A DNA stretch of 64,000 nt from Qipengyuania qiaonensis (GCF_019711515.1 NZ_JAIGNO010000007.1:1-64000), one strand, 5' to 3'. Shown: positions 25,248 through 35,679, counted from the stretch's first letter. Notes: generated from the letters alone by a model not told the origin. Program-made: numbers and translations.

Positions 25248-27359
25248 CTAAAAATCGCCGCTTATCGTCAAACGGAAAATCGGGCCTATCCGGCGATCCA
25301 CGAACTCGTTGAACAGCACCTCGCCATCCGGCCTCGACCCTTCATAGACTTTCCTGCGGATGTAGTTCCGCGCGCCAAGCAGCGTATTCACTGCCTGTGC
25401 CCGGACAGTCAGCCCCAACACGTCCTTGTTTTCGATGAAGAGCGCGTCGAAGAATGGGCCTTCCCACTCGCGCCCCTCTTCGTAACGTCTTGCATATGGA
25501 GCACTGTCGAAGTGTTCGACGCTGGCACCCCATGCCCAGTCGGTCGACGGAATGTCATGACGGAAGTCTATTTCCAGGGCGCCTTCCTGATCGTAGGAAA
25601 AGCCGCGTTCGATCCCGGTGAACGGGTCGTCGACATACATGAAGCGCTTGACGGCAATGACGTCGAAGCGCGCGCCCTTCCAGCCGATCGGGTCCATCTT
25701 GATCGTTGCGTTCGCCTCCAGATGCAGGCGTCGCGCATCGCCGATGTTGCCGCGTGCCTCCCGGCCGTTGGGTAACGGGAACCAGTCGATGAAATCCTCG
25801 AACCATGCCTGGCGGGCTTCGAACTTGAGCGAGCCCCACGGCCCGAAAGTCTTGTTGGCCTCGAGCTCCACGTTCCAGCTCTGGTAGGGGACGAGTTCGT
25901 TGTTGCCGCCATTTTCGTTGTCGTTGTTGAGCGACACGCTGGCGAGGAAGTCCCCGAACGACAACTGGCTGACACGCTTTGCCAATGTCAAAGAGATGTC
26001 GAAATCGCTCGACGGCTTCCAGGTCGCGGCAAAAGAGCCCTTGGGCCGCTTGAAGCTGCGCGAATTGGGCGTGGCGCCGGTTTGCTCGATCTTCGAGAAT
26101 TCCACCGCGCCGATCGCCTGGATCGACACTGTCGGGGACAGGGCGCGCGAAAAGCTGAGGCTGGTCTCATAACGATCTTCCCGAACCCCGCCGGTGCCCG
26201 CGGGGAAGGACAGCTCGACGAATTCGCCCTCGGGAGTGAGTTCGAACAGGGCCGAGCGGCGATCCAGCCGGTTGAACGCCGCCTCGCCCGAAAGCTGCCA
26301 GTCGGCCTGCCACAGTTTCCAGCTATATTCTGCGCGCCCGATCCGTTCGCCAGTGCCGTTCGTCTGGTCGAAACGGAAGCCCGTGGCCGTGCTGCCATCG
26401 TCGAAACGGTCAACCAGCGTCTGGGTGAAATTGTCGCGTTCGTAGCTTTCCAGCCCGATCAGCTTGAGCGTGCCAGGACCAAGCGGGAACTGAATATCGC
26501 CGCCGATCTCGTATTGCGGTCCATCTTCATGCGTGCGCAATTCGCGCGTGCGCACCGGCCCGACGACCGGCGTGCCGATTTCCGGTTCGTTGCGGTAGTA
26601 AAAGTCTTCCGCGTAATTGAGGTTGAGGTTCGCCTGCACGCCCCCGCCGAAATCGTACGCCAGCGTGGTAGCGAGCTTGGGTTCGTCGAACTTGCCCGAG
26701 AGAATCGAATATTGCTGTTCGATCAATTCGCCGCTGGCATCGGTGATCGTGATCGGGCCGTCTGCACCGAAGCGATCGTTGGGATTGGACAGGGCGACGG
26801 TGTAGTCGAGTTTTCCGCTGCTGCCCGTCACCGAGATCTCGCCGCCAAACAGTTGAGCCTCGGTGTTGTGGGGCCTGAAACCGGTCGTCCAGCGGAATTG
26901 CCCCGATACACCGTCGCTCTGGTAGACGACATTGGCGACCAGCCCCGTCAGGCCGGGAATGTCCAGCGTATTGCCGTCGACCAGTTCGATCCGGACGACG
27001 TCGGTCGCCGGGATGCGGCGCAACTGGTCCTCGACACTGTCCGATTTGCTCGACAGGCGCTCGCCATTGACGATCACATTCTGCGTCGCCTGACCGAGGC
27101 CGCGCTGACCCTGATCGTTGCCGCCGGTGATGATGAAACCGGGAATGCGGATCACCATATCGAGCGCATTGCGCGGTGCGAACTGGACGAAATAGGCCGG
27201 TTCGAAAGTCCGCGCAGATCCGGGAGTCGATTCGGCGATCACCGCCTCTTCCGCATCGGATTGCGGCGTATCCTGCCCGAGCACGGGCGAGGCGATGCCG
27301 CCCGCAATGGCAAACGACGCCGTGCCAAACAGGCTCTTGCGTAAGTACATGAAAGTCAT
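25248..27359 (-). CDS. TonB-dependent receptor
   Basis: About 703 residues. A signal peptide (residues 1 to about 27, ending PVLGQ) precedes a plug-like domain (IRIPGFIITGGNDQGQRGLGQATQNVIVNGERLS and IPATDVVRIELVDG) and a long barrel with aromatic strand ends, closing in FRLTISGDF. The family is a TonB receptor type common in sphingomonads. No ligand can be assigned. ATG 27359 is chosen because the product then begins at a clean signal; the frame is open to 27464. It is followed by an amidase gene, suggesting a shared substrate, and is divergent from clpP. Confidence 0.88.
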   Translation of the reverse strand: MTFMYLRKSLFGTASFAIAGGIASPVLGQDTPQSDAEEAVIAESTPGSARTFEPAYFVQFAPRNALDMVIRIPGFIITGGNDQGQRGLGQATQNVIVNGERLSSKSDSVEDQLRRIPATDVVRIELVDGNTLDIPGLTGLVANVVYQSDGVSGQFRWTTGFRPHNTEAQLFGGEISVTGSSGKLDYTVALSNPNDRFGADGPITITDASGELIEQQYSILSGKFDEPKLATTLAYDFGGGVQANLNLNYAEDFYYRNEPEIGTPVVGPVRTRELRTHEDGPQYEIGGDIQFPLGPGTLKLIGLESYERDNFTQTLVDRFDDGSTATGFRFDQTNGTGERIGRAEYSWKLWQADWQLSGEAAFNRLDRRSALFELTPEGEFVELSFPAGTGGVREDRYETSLSFSRALSPTVSIQAIGAVEFSKIEQTGATPNSRSFKRPKGSFAATWKPSSDFDISLTLAKRVSQLSFGDFLASVSLNNDNENGGNNELVPYQSWNVELEANKTFGPWGSLKFEARQAWFEDFIDWFPLPNGREARGNIGDARRLHLEANATIKMDPIGWKGARFDVIAVKRFMYVDDPFTGIERGFSYDQEGALEIDFRHDIPSTDWAWGASVEHFDSAPYARRYEEGREWEGPFFDALFIENKDVLGLTVRAQAVNTLLGARNYIRRKVYEGSRPDGEVLFNEFVDRRIGPIFRLTISGDF

Positions 27360-27520
27360 CCGTCCCCGTGACCTCGATACGCCGCGTTTACATTTGTAGG
27401 CGATTAGGCAAATCAGGGTTCGACGGGCTACATTCTGCCTCCGACCAACGGAATCGGCGAGCAATTCGGCCGGATGAACGGCAGGCGCGACAAGTATCCC
27501 CGCATTCGCGCGGCAAGCCT

Positions 27521-27550
27521 CTTGAACATCACGGGATGCATGGCGACATA
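27521..27550 (+). promoter_or_regulatory. Candidate heat-shock-type promoter of clpP
   Basis: CTTGAA at 27521-27526 and GACATA at 27545-27550 lie upstream of clpP. The CTTG element is shared by alphaproteobacterial RpoH promoters, but the 18-base spacer and the -10 match are imperfect. Given the rpoH gene in this window, heat control of clpP is plausible; the site is tentative. Confidence 0.3.
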
Positions 27551-27582
27551 GGCGGCCAACCGATCCGACGAGAGGACTTTAC

Positions 27583-28278
27583 ATGATCAACCTGTTCGGC
27601 AGCGATGCCCACGGCACCCAGGGCCAGTTCACACGTGAACCGGAAACGGGGGCGCTTGTTCCCGTGGTCGTTGAGCAGACCAGCCGCGGCGAACGCAGCT
27701 TCGACATCTTCAGCCGCCTGCTGCGCGAACGCATTGTCTTTGTCACCGGCCAGGTCGAGGACGGCATGGCATCGCTCATCACAGCGCAGCTGCTGTTTCT
27801 TGAGAGCGAAAACCCCAGCAAGCCGATCAGCATGTACATTAATTCGCCCGGAGGCGTCGTGACGGCCGGCATGGCGATCCATGATACCATGCAATATATC
27901 AAGCCGCGCGTTTCGACCGTCTGCATGGGACAGGCTGCATCGATGGGTAGCTTCTTGCTGGCCGCCGGTGAACCCGGCATGCGAATCGCATTGCCTAATG
28001 CCCGCATCATGGTTCACCAGCCTTCGGGCGGCGCGCGCGGCATGGCCAGCGATATCGAGATTCAGGCGAGAGAAATCCTGCGTATCAAGAAGCGCATGAA
28101 CGACCTGTATGTGAAGTATACGGGCCAGAGCCTGGAAGAGATCGAAAAGGCGATGGACCGGGATACCTTCCTCGAAGCCGACGAGGCGATGAAATTCGGG
28201 ATCGTCGACAAGGTCTTCGAAACCCGTCCCGAATCCGAGGGCAGCGATGCCGATGGCTCGGGTGGTGCGCCCGAATAG
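27583..28278 (+). CDS. clpP: ATP-dependent Clp protease proteolytic subunit
   Basis: A 231-residue cytoplasmic serine peptidase forming the two-ring ClpP chamber. The catalytic triad is S120 (MGQAASMG), H145 (MVHQPSGG) and D194 (MDRD), with the spacing of E. coli ClpP. A slightly long N-terminus and a disordered acidic tail ([14 protein letters not shown]) flank the core. GAGAGGAC lies just before the ATG. clpX follows after 188 bases, the usual arrangement; tig is upstream but separated by two genes on the other strand. Confidence 0.98.
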   Translation: MINLFGSDAHGTQGQFTREPETGALVPVVVEQTSRGERSFDIFSRLLRERIVFVTGQVEDGMASLITAQLLFLESENPSKPISMYINSPGGVVTAGMAIHDTMQYIKPRVSTVCMGQAASMGSFLLAAGEPGMRIALPNARIMVHQPSGGARGMASDIEIQAREILRIKKRMNDLYVKYTGQSLEEIEKAMDRDTFLEADEAMKFGIVDKVFETRPESEGSDADGSGGAPE

Positions 28279-28295
28279 TTCGGGCACTGGGTTCG

Positions 28296-28316
28296 GCGCG
28301 GGAAGTGTTCCCGCGC
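28296..28316. terminator. Hairpin between clpP and clpX
   Basis: A perfect 9-bp stem GCGCGGGAA / TTCCCGCGC with a 3-base loop, 17 bases after the clpP stop. No T-run follows, so it may be an attenuator or an mRNA-stabilising hairpin rather than a full terminator. Confidence 0.5.
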
Positions 28317-28466
28317 GGGACTGTTGCAAGAATGTCGTAGGAAATTTGCAACCTTGCCGCTTCAGCTTGCTGCAAGGGGTGTGTGTTATCTAGGATATTG
28401 ACCCATATTCCGTGGCCCCTACAGTCGGGATTCTTCCGAGGGGTACGCGGGGAAGATGTTTAGGAT

Positions 28467-29735
<1,269 letters not shown>

Positions 29736-29770
29736 GCCGCCAGGTTTTCACTTTCTCTTTCGGAAGACCG

Positions 29771-29800
29771 ATAAAGCCCGCCCCACCCGGCGGGCTTTAT
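29771..29800. terminator. Bidirectional terminator after clpX
   Basis: A perfect 12-bp inverted repeat ATAAAGCCCGCC / GGCGGGCTTTAT with a 6-base loop lies between convergent clpX and the CDF transporter gene. Both strands carry T-rich ends. Confidence 0.9.
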
Positions 29801-29809
29801 ATTGCCCGA

Positions 29810-30721
29810 TCAGCAACCCGCTCTGCAGTCGTTGTGACCGATCTCGATCTGGACGGTCGTATGGCCGATATTGTGGCGCTGCTGGAGTTCGTGCGCCACT
29901 TCCTGCAGAAATGCATCGCCCGGATGACCGGAGGGGATGACGAGGTGTACGGTCAGCGCCGTTTCCGTCGTGCTCATCGGCCAGATATGGAGGTCATGCA
30001 CCGCCTCCACACCCGGTAACGCGAAGAAGTAGGCACGTACCCGGTTCTCCGAGATGCCCTTGGGGACGCCCAGCATGCTCATAGCTACGCTGTCCTTGAG
30101 CAGACCCCAGGTGCCCCAGGCGATCACCAGCACGATTGCAAGACTTACGGCCGGGTCGATCCAGCTTTCTCCCGTCCACATGATAGCCAACCCGGCGATA
30201 ACGACGCCGGCGCTTACCAGCGCATCTGCGGCCATGTGCAGGAAGGCGCCGCGAATATTGATATCGTGCTGGCCGCGCATGAACAGCGCAGCCGTGCCGG
30301 CGTTGATAACGATGCCGATCCCGGCAATAATTGCCATTTTCTCGCCCTCGACTACCGGAGGCTCTGCAATCCGGTTGAGCGTTTCGAAAAGGATCGCGCC
30401 GATGGCAAGGAGAAGCAACCCGGCGTTGAGCAACGCAGCGAGGATCGTCGAGCTCTTGTAGCCGTAAGTGAAGCGTTCCGAACCCGGGCGCTTGGCTGCG
30501 ATGCTTGCTGCCCAGGCAAGCAACAAGGCCAGAACATCCGACAGATTGTGCCCGGCATCCGCAATCAGCGCCATCGAGCCGGAGATCCAGCCGTACACTG
30601 CTTCAACGATGACGAAGCCGGCATTGAGGATGATGCCGACCATGAATGCATTGCCGTAATCGGCCTGGGCATGGCTGTGACCATGCCGATGCCCGTCCGA
30701 ATGGCTGTGACCTGCACCCAT
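29810..30721 (-). CDS. CDF-family metal cation exporter (ZitB/CzcD type)
   Basis: A 303-residue inner-membrane exporter for zinc, cadmium or cobalt. It has a histidine-rich N-terminus (HSHSDGHRHGHSH, metal-sensing), six transmembrane helices, the metal-site pair in helices II and V (ALIADAGHNLSDV and HMAADALVSAG) and a C-terminal cytoplasmic domain with HDLHIWPMS. The upstream region is AT-rich with GATAT/ATATC repeats. Convergent with clpX. Confidence 0.93.
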   Translation of the reverse strand: MGAGHSHSDGHRHGHSHAQADYGNAFMVGIILNAGFVIVEAVYGWISGSMALIADAGHNLSDVLALLLAWAASIAAKRPGSERFTYGYKSSTILAALLNAGLLLLAIGAILFETLNRIAEPPVVEGEKMAIIAGIGIVINAGTAALFMRGQHDINIRGAFLHMAADALVSAGVVIAGLAIMWTGESWIDPAVSLAIVLVIAWGTWGLLKDSVAMSMLGVPKGISENRVRAYFFALPGVEAVHDLHIWPMSTTETALTVHLVIPSGHPGDAFLQEVAHELQQRHNIGHTTVQIEIGHNDCRAGC

Positions 30722-30811
30722 GCGCTTTGTCGACTGTCCCGTTTAGTCCTGGTTGCGCCGCCTACTTCAAAGGTTCGACCGGCGACAAGAAAAAACTATT
30801 AAAAACAACTA

Positions 30812-30840
30812 GATATATAATATCATCGCCCTTTGATATC
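30812..30840. promoter_or_regulatory. AT-rich inverted repeat upstream of the metal exporter
   Basis: A perfect GATAT-ATA-ATATC repeat (30812-30824) is followed by a second GATATC palindrome (30835-30840) about 90 bases upstream of the exporter start, in a markedly AT-rich gap between it and mtgA. Its position fits a metal-regulator operator or a promoter; the binding protein is not known. Confidence 0.35.
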
Positions 30841-30906
30841 GCAACATACATCGAGTTGCGGCGTATGCTACCGGCGTTCCGAGGCACGTTCCGATCCGAT
30901 ACGCGA

Positions 30907-31569
30907 TCAGATGCAGCTATCCAGCCCATCGCGCTGCACCGATCCGATGCGGGCGGAAATCGTGTTGCCATGGCGGGCGAGCCAGCCTCGCGGGTTCTTG
31001 ACCGACCGTTCCTTCGGCAGTGGCAGCGCAGCGGCCATGCGCGCGGCCTCCAGCGAAGTGAGCGAGGCCGCCGATTTCCCGAAATAGCGCTGGGCCCCGG
31101 CCTCGACACCGTAAGTGCCGATACCGGTCTCGGCTACGTTCAGATAGACTTCCATGATCCGACGCTTGCCCCAGATTTGCTCGATCAGAACGGTGAACCA
31201 GGCTTCGAATCCTTTGCGAATATAGCCGCCACCCTGCCACAGGAACACGTTCTTCGCTGTCTGCTGGCTGATGGTCGAACCGCCGCGAATACGCCCGCCT
31301 TGCGCATTGCGCCGCATGGCATCCTCGATAGCCTCCCGGTCGAAGCCATCATGCGTGCAGAACTTGCCATCTTCCGCCGCAATTACCGCGCGTACCATGT
31401 TGCGATCGATATTCGACAGCGAGGTCCAGTCCTTGGTCATGCCGTTCCTGTCCATCAGCATGGTAGCGGTGACGGGCACCGGTACGAACTTGAACAGCAA
31501 GACAAGCGCGAGGCTGAGGCCGACAAAGCCGATCAGAACCTTGAACAGAAATGTTATGATGCGACGCAT
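30907..31569 (-). CDS. mtgA: Monofunctional biosynthetic peptidoglycan transglycosylase
   Basis: A 220-residue membrane-anchored glycosyltransferase (GT51) that polymerises lipid II into glycan strands. An N-terminal helix (residues 8-30) precedes the catalytic domain with motif 1 AAEDGKFCTHDGFD (catalytic Glu), GGSTISQQTAKNVFL, a QIWGKRRIMEVYLN segment and ETGIGTYGVEAGAQRYFGK. It lacks a transpeptidase domain. Length is normal for MtgA. Confidence 0.96.
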   Translation of the reverse strand: MRRIITFLFKVLIGFVGLSLALVLLFKFVPVPVTATMLMDRNGMTKDWTSLSNIDRNMVRAVIAAEDGKFCTHDGFDREAIEDAMRRNAQGGRIRGGSTISQQTAKNVFLWQGGGYIRKGFEAWFTVLIEQIWGKRRIMEVYLNVAETGIGTYGVEAGAQRYFGKSAASLTSLEAARMAAALPLPKERSVKNPRGWLARHGNTISARIGSVQRDGLDSCI

Positions 31570-31700
31570 GGCCGCTCTTTAAGTGCGGAGCTGTCCAACC
31601 GCAATCGCCGCCGCGGGCTGAGGGTCTTGCGAGCATGGTAACATTCGTTGCCGCCCGGCTTCCTGTCATGATCGGTTGGTTGCGGTCGATCAACGGAAAA

Positions 31701-31726
31701 GGGACGCGAACCGAAGTTCGCGCCCC
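31701..31726 (-). terminator. Terminator of rpoH
   Basis: On the minus strand, stem GGGGCGCGAAC / GTTCGCGTCCC with a TTCG loop is followed by TTTT, about 25 bases beyond the rpoH stop. A TTCG tetraloop stabilises it. Confidence 0.8.
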
Positions 31727-31750
31727 TCTTTCGTATCATCCGAGTTTGCG

Positions 31751-32656
31751 TCAGGCCACGCCAGGCAACAGCCTCTCACCGGCAATGGCCTTCATTGCCT
31801 TCTGAAGCTTTTCGAAGGCGCGCACTTCGATCTGGCGAATACGCTCGCGGCTTACGTCGTAGACCTGCGAAAGCTCTTCGAGAGTCTGCGGGTTTTCGGT
31901 CAACCGGCGTTCGGTGAGGATGTGCTTTTCGCGATCGTTGAGGCTGTCCATAGCTTCGACCAGCATATCGTGCCGAACTTCCGATTCCTGCGCGTCGGCT
32001 ACCAGCTCGTCCTGCAACGGGCCGTCATCGGTCAGCCAGTCCTGCCACTCGCCCGAGCCATCTTCGCCATTGCGCATCGGCGTATTCAGCGAACCGTCGC
32101 CGCCCATCAGCATGCGGCGGTTCATGTTGATCACTTCCTGCTCGGGCACGCCCAGATCGGTCGCGATCTTGGCCACGTCGTCCGGGTGCAGATCGGTGTC
32201 TTCGTAGGCGTCGAGGTTCTTCTTCATCCGGCGCAGGTTGAAGAACAGCTTCTTCTGCGCGGCGGTGGTGCCCATCTTCACGAGGGACCAGCTGCGCAGG
32301 ATGTATTCCTGGATGCTCGCCTTGATCCACCACATGGCATAGGTGGCCAGCCGGAAACCGCGATCGGCTTCGAACTTCTTGACGCCCTGCATCAGACCGA
32401 CATTACCTTCGGAAATGAGATCCGATACCGGCAGGCCGTAGCCGCGATAGCCCATGGCGATTTTCGCCACGAGGCGCAGATGCGAGGTGACGAGCTGCGC
32501 TGCAGCTTCGGTATCGTCGTGTTCCTCGTAACGCTTGGCGAGCATATATTCCTGCTCTTGCGTCAGCACGGGGAACTTCTTGATTTCGGAAAGATAGCGG
32601 TTGAGGCTCTGCTCCCCGCCGAGCGCCGGAACGCTCAAAGTTTTGGTATTGCTCAC
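31751..32656 (-). CDS. rpoH: RNA polymerase sigma-32 (heat-shock) factor
   Basis: A 301-residue sigma factor of the RpoH type. Region 1.2/2.1 has LNRYLSEIKKFPVLTQEQEYMLAKRY. Region 2 has LVTSHLRLVAKIAMGYRGYGLPVSDLISEGNVGLMQGVKKFE and FRLATYAMWWIKASIQEYIL. The QKKLFFNLRR segment is the RpoH box. Region 4.2 is the HTH TLEELSQVYDVSRERIRQIE. GTG 32656 is chosen since RpoH is about 300 residues and CAGGG lies upstream; the frame remains open to 32710. Confidence 0.96.
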   Translation of the reverse strand: MSNTKTLSVPALGGEQSLNRYLSEIKKFPVLTQEQEYMLAKRYEEHDDTEAAAQLVTSHLRLVAKIAMGYRGYGLPVSDLISEGNVGLMQGVKKFEADRGFRLATYAMWWIKASIQEYILRSWSLVKMGTTAAQKKLFFNLRRMKKNLDAYEDTDLHPDDVAKIATDLGVPEQEVINMNRRMLMGGDGSLNTPMRNGEDGSGEWQDWLTDDGPLQDELVADAQESEVRHDMLVEAMDSLNDREKHILTERRLTENPQTLEELSQVYDVSRERIRQIEVRAFEKLQKAMKAIAGERLLPGVA

Positions 32657-32778
32657 TTGTACCCTGACCTTTCTTGCGTCAGCCGCACTTGCCAGACCCC
32701 TGACGGGCATCCGACTCTCGGGCTACTTCGGTTACATATAGCGGACGTTGCCCAAATTGCACACGCGTTTCGTCGATT

Positions 32779-33723
32779 TCAACGAGCGGTTTGGTCGATG
32801 AGTTCCCGCATGTCGGACGGCAATTCGGCGCAGAAATCCAAGGTTTCAGCGCTGATAGGATGTCTGAATCCGAGCCGAGCCGCGTGCAGTGCCTGACGAC
32901 TGAAACCGAGTTCGTCGAGAAGGGCCTTGAGGGCTTTGGGAGAGCGTCCGTAGACAGGATCTCCCAATAGCGCATGACCGATTGATGCACAGTGAACGCG
33001 GACCTGATGAGTGCGCCCTGTTTCCAGGCGACATTCGATGAGAGAGGCGTGATCCAGACGGCGCAGGGTCTCGTAATGCGTCACGGCATGCTTCCCGCGC
33101 GTGGTCTCGGCGGGAAGAACGGCCATCTTCTTGCGGTCGCGGTCGGAGCGACCGATACGGGCCGAAATCGTGCCCGACGACGGGTTGGGGTGGCCTGCGC
33201 AAACGGCAAGATAGCGCCGGGTGATCGAGTGGTCGGCGAATTGCCTGGCGAGCCCCTCGTGCGCAGCGTCAGATTTGGCGACTACGAGCAGGCCGGAGGT
33301 GTCCTTGTCGATTCGGTGAACTATGCCGGGACGCGCAATGCCGTTGATACCCGAAAGCCGGCCCTGGCAATGAAACAGGAGCGCGTTGACCAGCGTCCCG
33401 TCGGGATTGCCGGCGGCCGGATGCACCACCATACCTGCGGGCTTGTTCACGACGATCAGGTGTTTGTCCTCGAACACGATGTCGAGCGGGATGTCCTGCG
33501 GTATGGCTGCCAGAGGCTCGGGCGGGGGCAGGGCTATGGCGAACGGGGTGCCTCGATCGACCTTGGCCGAGCCGCTCTTGGCGGGAACTCCGGCGATTTC
33601 GACGGCGCCACCGACGATCAGCCCCTTGATCCGTTCGCGCGAAAGATCCGTCGCCTCGGCAAGCGCCTTGTCCAGCCGGCCACCGCTGGCGAGCGTTCCA
33701 GTGATGATTTCGCCATCGGCCAT
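32779..33723 (-). CDS. RluD-type 23S rRNA pseudouridine synthase
   Basis: A 314-residue RluA-family enzyme converting uridine to pseudouridine in 23S rRNA or related RNA. An N-terminal S4 domain (RLDKALAEATDLSRERIKGLIVGGAVEI) precedes the catalytic domain with the aspartate motif HRIDKDTSG and the later GRTHQVRVH. ATG 33723 is chosen because upstream residues are not S4-like. Its start lies only 16 bases from the start of the divergent M67 peptidase gene, so promoters must lie within the coding regions. Confidence 0.93.
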   Translation of the reverse strand: MADGEIITGTLASGGRLDKALAEATDLSRERIKGLIVGGAVEIAGVPAKSGSAKVDRGTPFAIALPPPEPLAAIPQDIPLDIVFEDKHLIVVNKPAGMVVHPAAGNPDGTLVNALLFHCQGRLSGINGIARPGIVHRIDKDTSGLLVVAKSDAAHEGLARQFADHSITRRYLAVCAGHPNPSSGTISARIGRSDRDRKKMAVLPAETTRGKHAVTHYETLRRLDHASLIECRLETGRTHQVRVHCASIGHALLGDPVYGRSPKALKALLDELGFSRQALHAARLGFRHPISAETLDFCAELPSDMRELIDQTAR

Positions 33724-33739
33724 GCTAGGGCCATGCGCG

Positions 33740-34135
33740 ATGCCGGTCGAAGTCTCAAGCGATGTCGTCGAACGCCTCCTTGCCGAGGCAGCTTCGTTGT
33801 ATCCTGCGGAATGCTGCGGTATCCTGCTGGGTGACGGAGATCGGGTGACGTCGGTCGCGCCCGCCGCCAACATCCATCCCGAACCCGCCAGCCATTTCGA
33901 GATCGACCCGCAGACGCTTGTTGACGCCCATCGCCAGGCACGTTCCGGTGGCCCGCATGTGCTGGGATACTATCACTCGCACCCCAACGGCCTCGCCAGA
34001 CCCTCCGCGACCGATCGCGCCACCGCGGCGCCCGACGGGTCGATCTGGGCGATAATCGCGGCGGGGCGAATCACGTTATGGCGTTCCGGGGATGCAGGTT
34101 TCGAAGCGCTTCCCTATGAGATCGCCCCTCGCTAA
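33740..34135 (+). CDS. Stand-alone JAMM/Mov34 metallopeptidase (M67)
   Basis: A 131-residue zinc isopeptidase-like protein. The JAMM metal motif is complete: E24 (YPAECCGILLG) and H79, H81, S89, D92 in YYHSHPNGLARPSATD. Family members cleave isopeptide or C-terminal Gly bonds, or process sulphur-carrier proteins. No ubiquitin-like partner is encoded beside it. An alternative ATG at 33722 would add six residues. It is divergent from the pseudouridine synthase gene and 34 bases upstream of chpT on the same strand. Confidence 0.88.
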   Translation: MPVEVSSDVVERLLAEAASLYPAECCGILLGDGDRVTSVAPAANIHPEPASHFEIDPQTLVDAHRQARSGGPHVLGYYHSHPNGLARPSATDRATAAPDGSIWAIIAAGRITLWRSGDAGFEALPYEIAPR

Positions 34136-34169
34136 GACGCTAATTCAATCTTCACTATCCGGGATCCCA

Positions 34170-34829
34170 ATGGACGACCGCCAATCGATCGACCTCGCAG
34201 CAATGCTTTGCTCGCGCCTATGCCACGATATGCTCAGCCCCGTGGGGGCGTTGTCCAACGGGCTCGAGCTGCTCGCGATGGAAACCGATCCGGAAATGCG
34301 CGCCAACGTGATGCAATTGCTGGAGCAGAGCGCGCTGATAAGCACCAACAAACTGAAGTTCTTTCGCCTGGCGTTCGGCGCAGCCGGCGGTTTCGGCGAG
34401 CAGGTCGAAGTCACCGAACCCAAGGCGCTTATCGACGCTCTCGTTGCGGACAAGCCAAATATCGCAATCAATTGGGCACTTGCGGAAAGGACGCTGGCAA
34501 AGCCCGCGGTCAAGGTTCTGCTGAACTTTGCCCAGATATCCATCGATGCCCTGGTGCGTGGCGGCACGCTCGATATTGGGGCGGAAATCCGCGACGGAGC
34601 TTGCGAAATCGTGGTTCGCTCAACCGGTCCGAAGATCGCTTTCGACGACACGATCGGCAAAGCGCTCGATGGCTCGCTCGACCGGTCGGAACTGACCAGC
34701 CGCACGGCCGCAGCGCACATGATCAATTTGCTCGCGACCGAAAGCGGTGGCGGGTTGCAGTATCATAAGAGCGCCGATGCGCTGGTTCTCGGCGCGGTCC
34801 TGCCGCAGGGCGAAGGGCTGATCGGTTGA
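34170..34829 (+). CDS. chpT: Histidine phosphotransferase ChpT
   Basis: A 219-residue phosphotransferase that in Caulobacter relays phosphate from the CckA kinase to CtrA and CpdR. It has the histidine-kinase-like dimerisation helix with the phosphorylated His in CSRLCHDMLSPVGALSNGLELL (H19), and a degenerate ATP-binding-like domain with no intact nucleotide site, as in the family. Length is usual. Its TGA overlaps the TTG start of the next gene (TTGA), indicating coupling. Confidence 0.92.
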   Translation: MDDRQSIDLAAMLCSRLCHDMLSPVGALSNGLELLAMETDPEMRANVMQLLEQSALISTNKLKFFRLAFGAAGGFGEQVEVTEPKALIDALVADKPNIAINWALAERTLAKPAVKVLLNFAQISIDALVRGGTLDIGAEIRDGACEIVVRSTGPKIAFDDTIGKALDGSLDRSELTSRTAAAHMINLLATESGGGLQYHKSADALVLGAVLPQGEGLIG

Positions 34830-35575
34830 ACTCGGATTTCGGCAGGCTTGGGGAGGGGTTGCCCGCCAGCAAGGACGAATTGGTCGACAGGGAGGTGCTG
34901 TCGCCCAATCACGATAAGCGCGCCATGCCCATTTCCATGGTTGTCATTCATTACACTGAAATGGAAGACAAGGGCTTCGCCATCGAACGCCTGTGCGACC
35001 CTGAGGCGAAAGTTTCTGCGCATTACCTGATTGGCGAGCAGGGCGAGGTTGTTCGACTGGTGCCGGAAGACAAGCGTGCCTGGCATGCAGGCGTGTCATA
35101 TTGGCGCGGCCACAAGGACGTGAATTCGGCCAGCATAGGCATCGAACTCGATCACCCAGGCCATAAATATGGCTATCGCGAATTCAACGACGCGCAATTC
35201 GATGCGCTGGTGCCCCTGGTTGCGCGCATGGTCAAAGAGTACGATATTCCGCGCGCGAATGTTGTTGGCCATTCCGATGTCGCGCCCGCACGCAAGATCG
35301 ATCCGGGCGAGCTGTTTCCCTGGGACCGACTGGCCGAGTACGGACTGTGCCTCCCGCGGCCGAAAAAGCTCGAGCGTGGCGATCCGTTCGACAATGACGC
35401 GGCGTTCTATCTCGCCCTCGAACGCTTTGGCTATGACATTACCGACGGGCACAAGGCCGTCGAAGCATTCCAGCGCCGTTGGCGTCCCGAAAAGATCAAC
35501 GGTCAGATCGATGGCGAAGCGCGCGCGATTCTGTTCCAGTTGCTGCTGGATCGTGACCGCGGCCATACGCGCTAG
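34826..35575 (+). CDS. N-acetylmuramoyl-L-alanine amidase (Amidase_2)
   Basis: A 249-residue cell-wall amidase. The zinc ligand segment is VVIHYTE (His), then the core with KVSAHYLIGEQGEVVRLVPEDKRAWHAG, SIGIELDHPGH and NVVGHSDVAPARKIDPGELFPW (second His and the catalytic Lys/Asp region). The last 60 residues resemble a peptidoglycan-binding domain. No signal peptide is visible, so it may act on recycled muropeptides in the cytoplasm, like AmpD, or be exported by an unseen route. TTG 34826 is the only fitting start and overlaps the chpT stop. Confidence 0.9.
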   Translation: MNSDFGRLGEGLPASKDELVDREVLSPNHDKRAMPISMVVIHYTEMEDKGFAIERLCDPEAKVSAHYLIGEQGEVVRLVPEDKRAWHAGVSYWRGHKDVNSASIGIELDHPGHKYGYREFNDAQFDALVPLVARMVKEYDIPRANVVGHSDVAPARKIDPGELFPWDRLAEYGLCLPRPKKLERGDPFDNDAAFYLALERFGYDITDGHKAVEAFQRRWRPEKINGQIDGEARAILFQLLLDRDRGHTR

Positions 35576-35679
35576 AATTCCTATGCGGTCGCCTGTAGAT
35601 CGCTGATCGCCGCCATTCTTCTCATGACCTGTCGGTACCGGGAATTGCTCATGCCCGCAGTATGGCGTAGGGGACGTGC

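Noticed and set aside
26082-27344. Long plus-strand open frame opposite the second TonB receptor
   Set aside because: The receptor on the other strand has signal peptide, plug and barrel; this frame has none of these and is a shadow.
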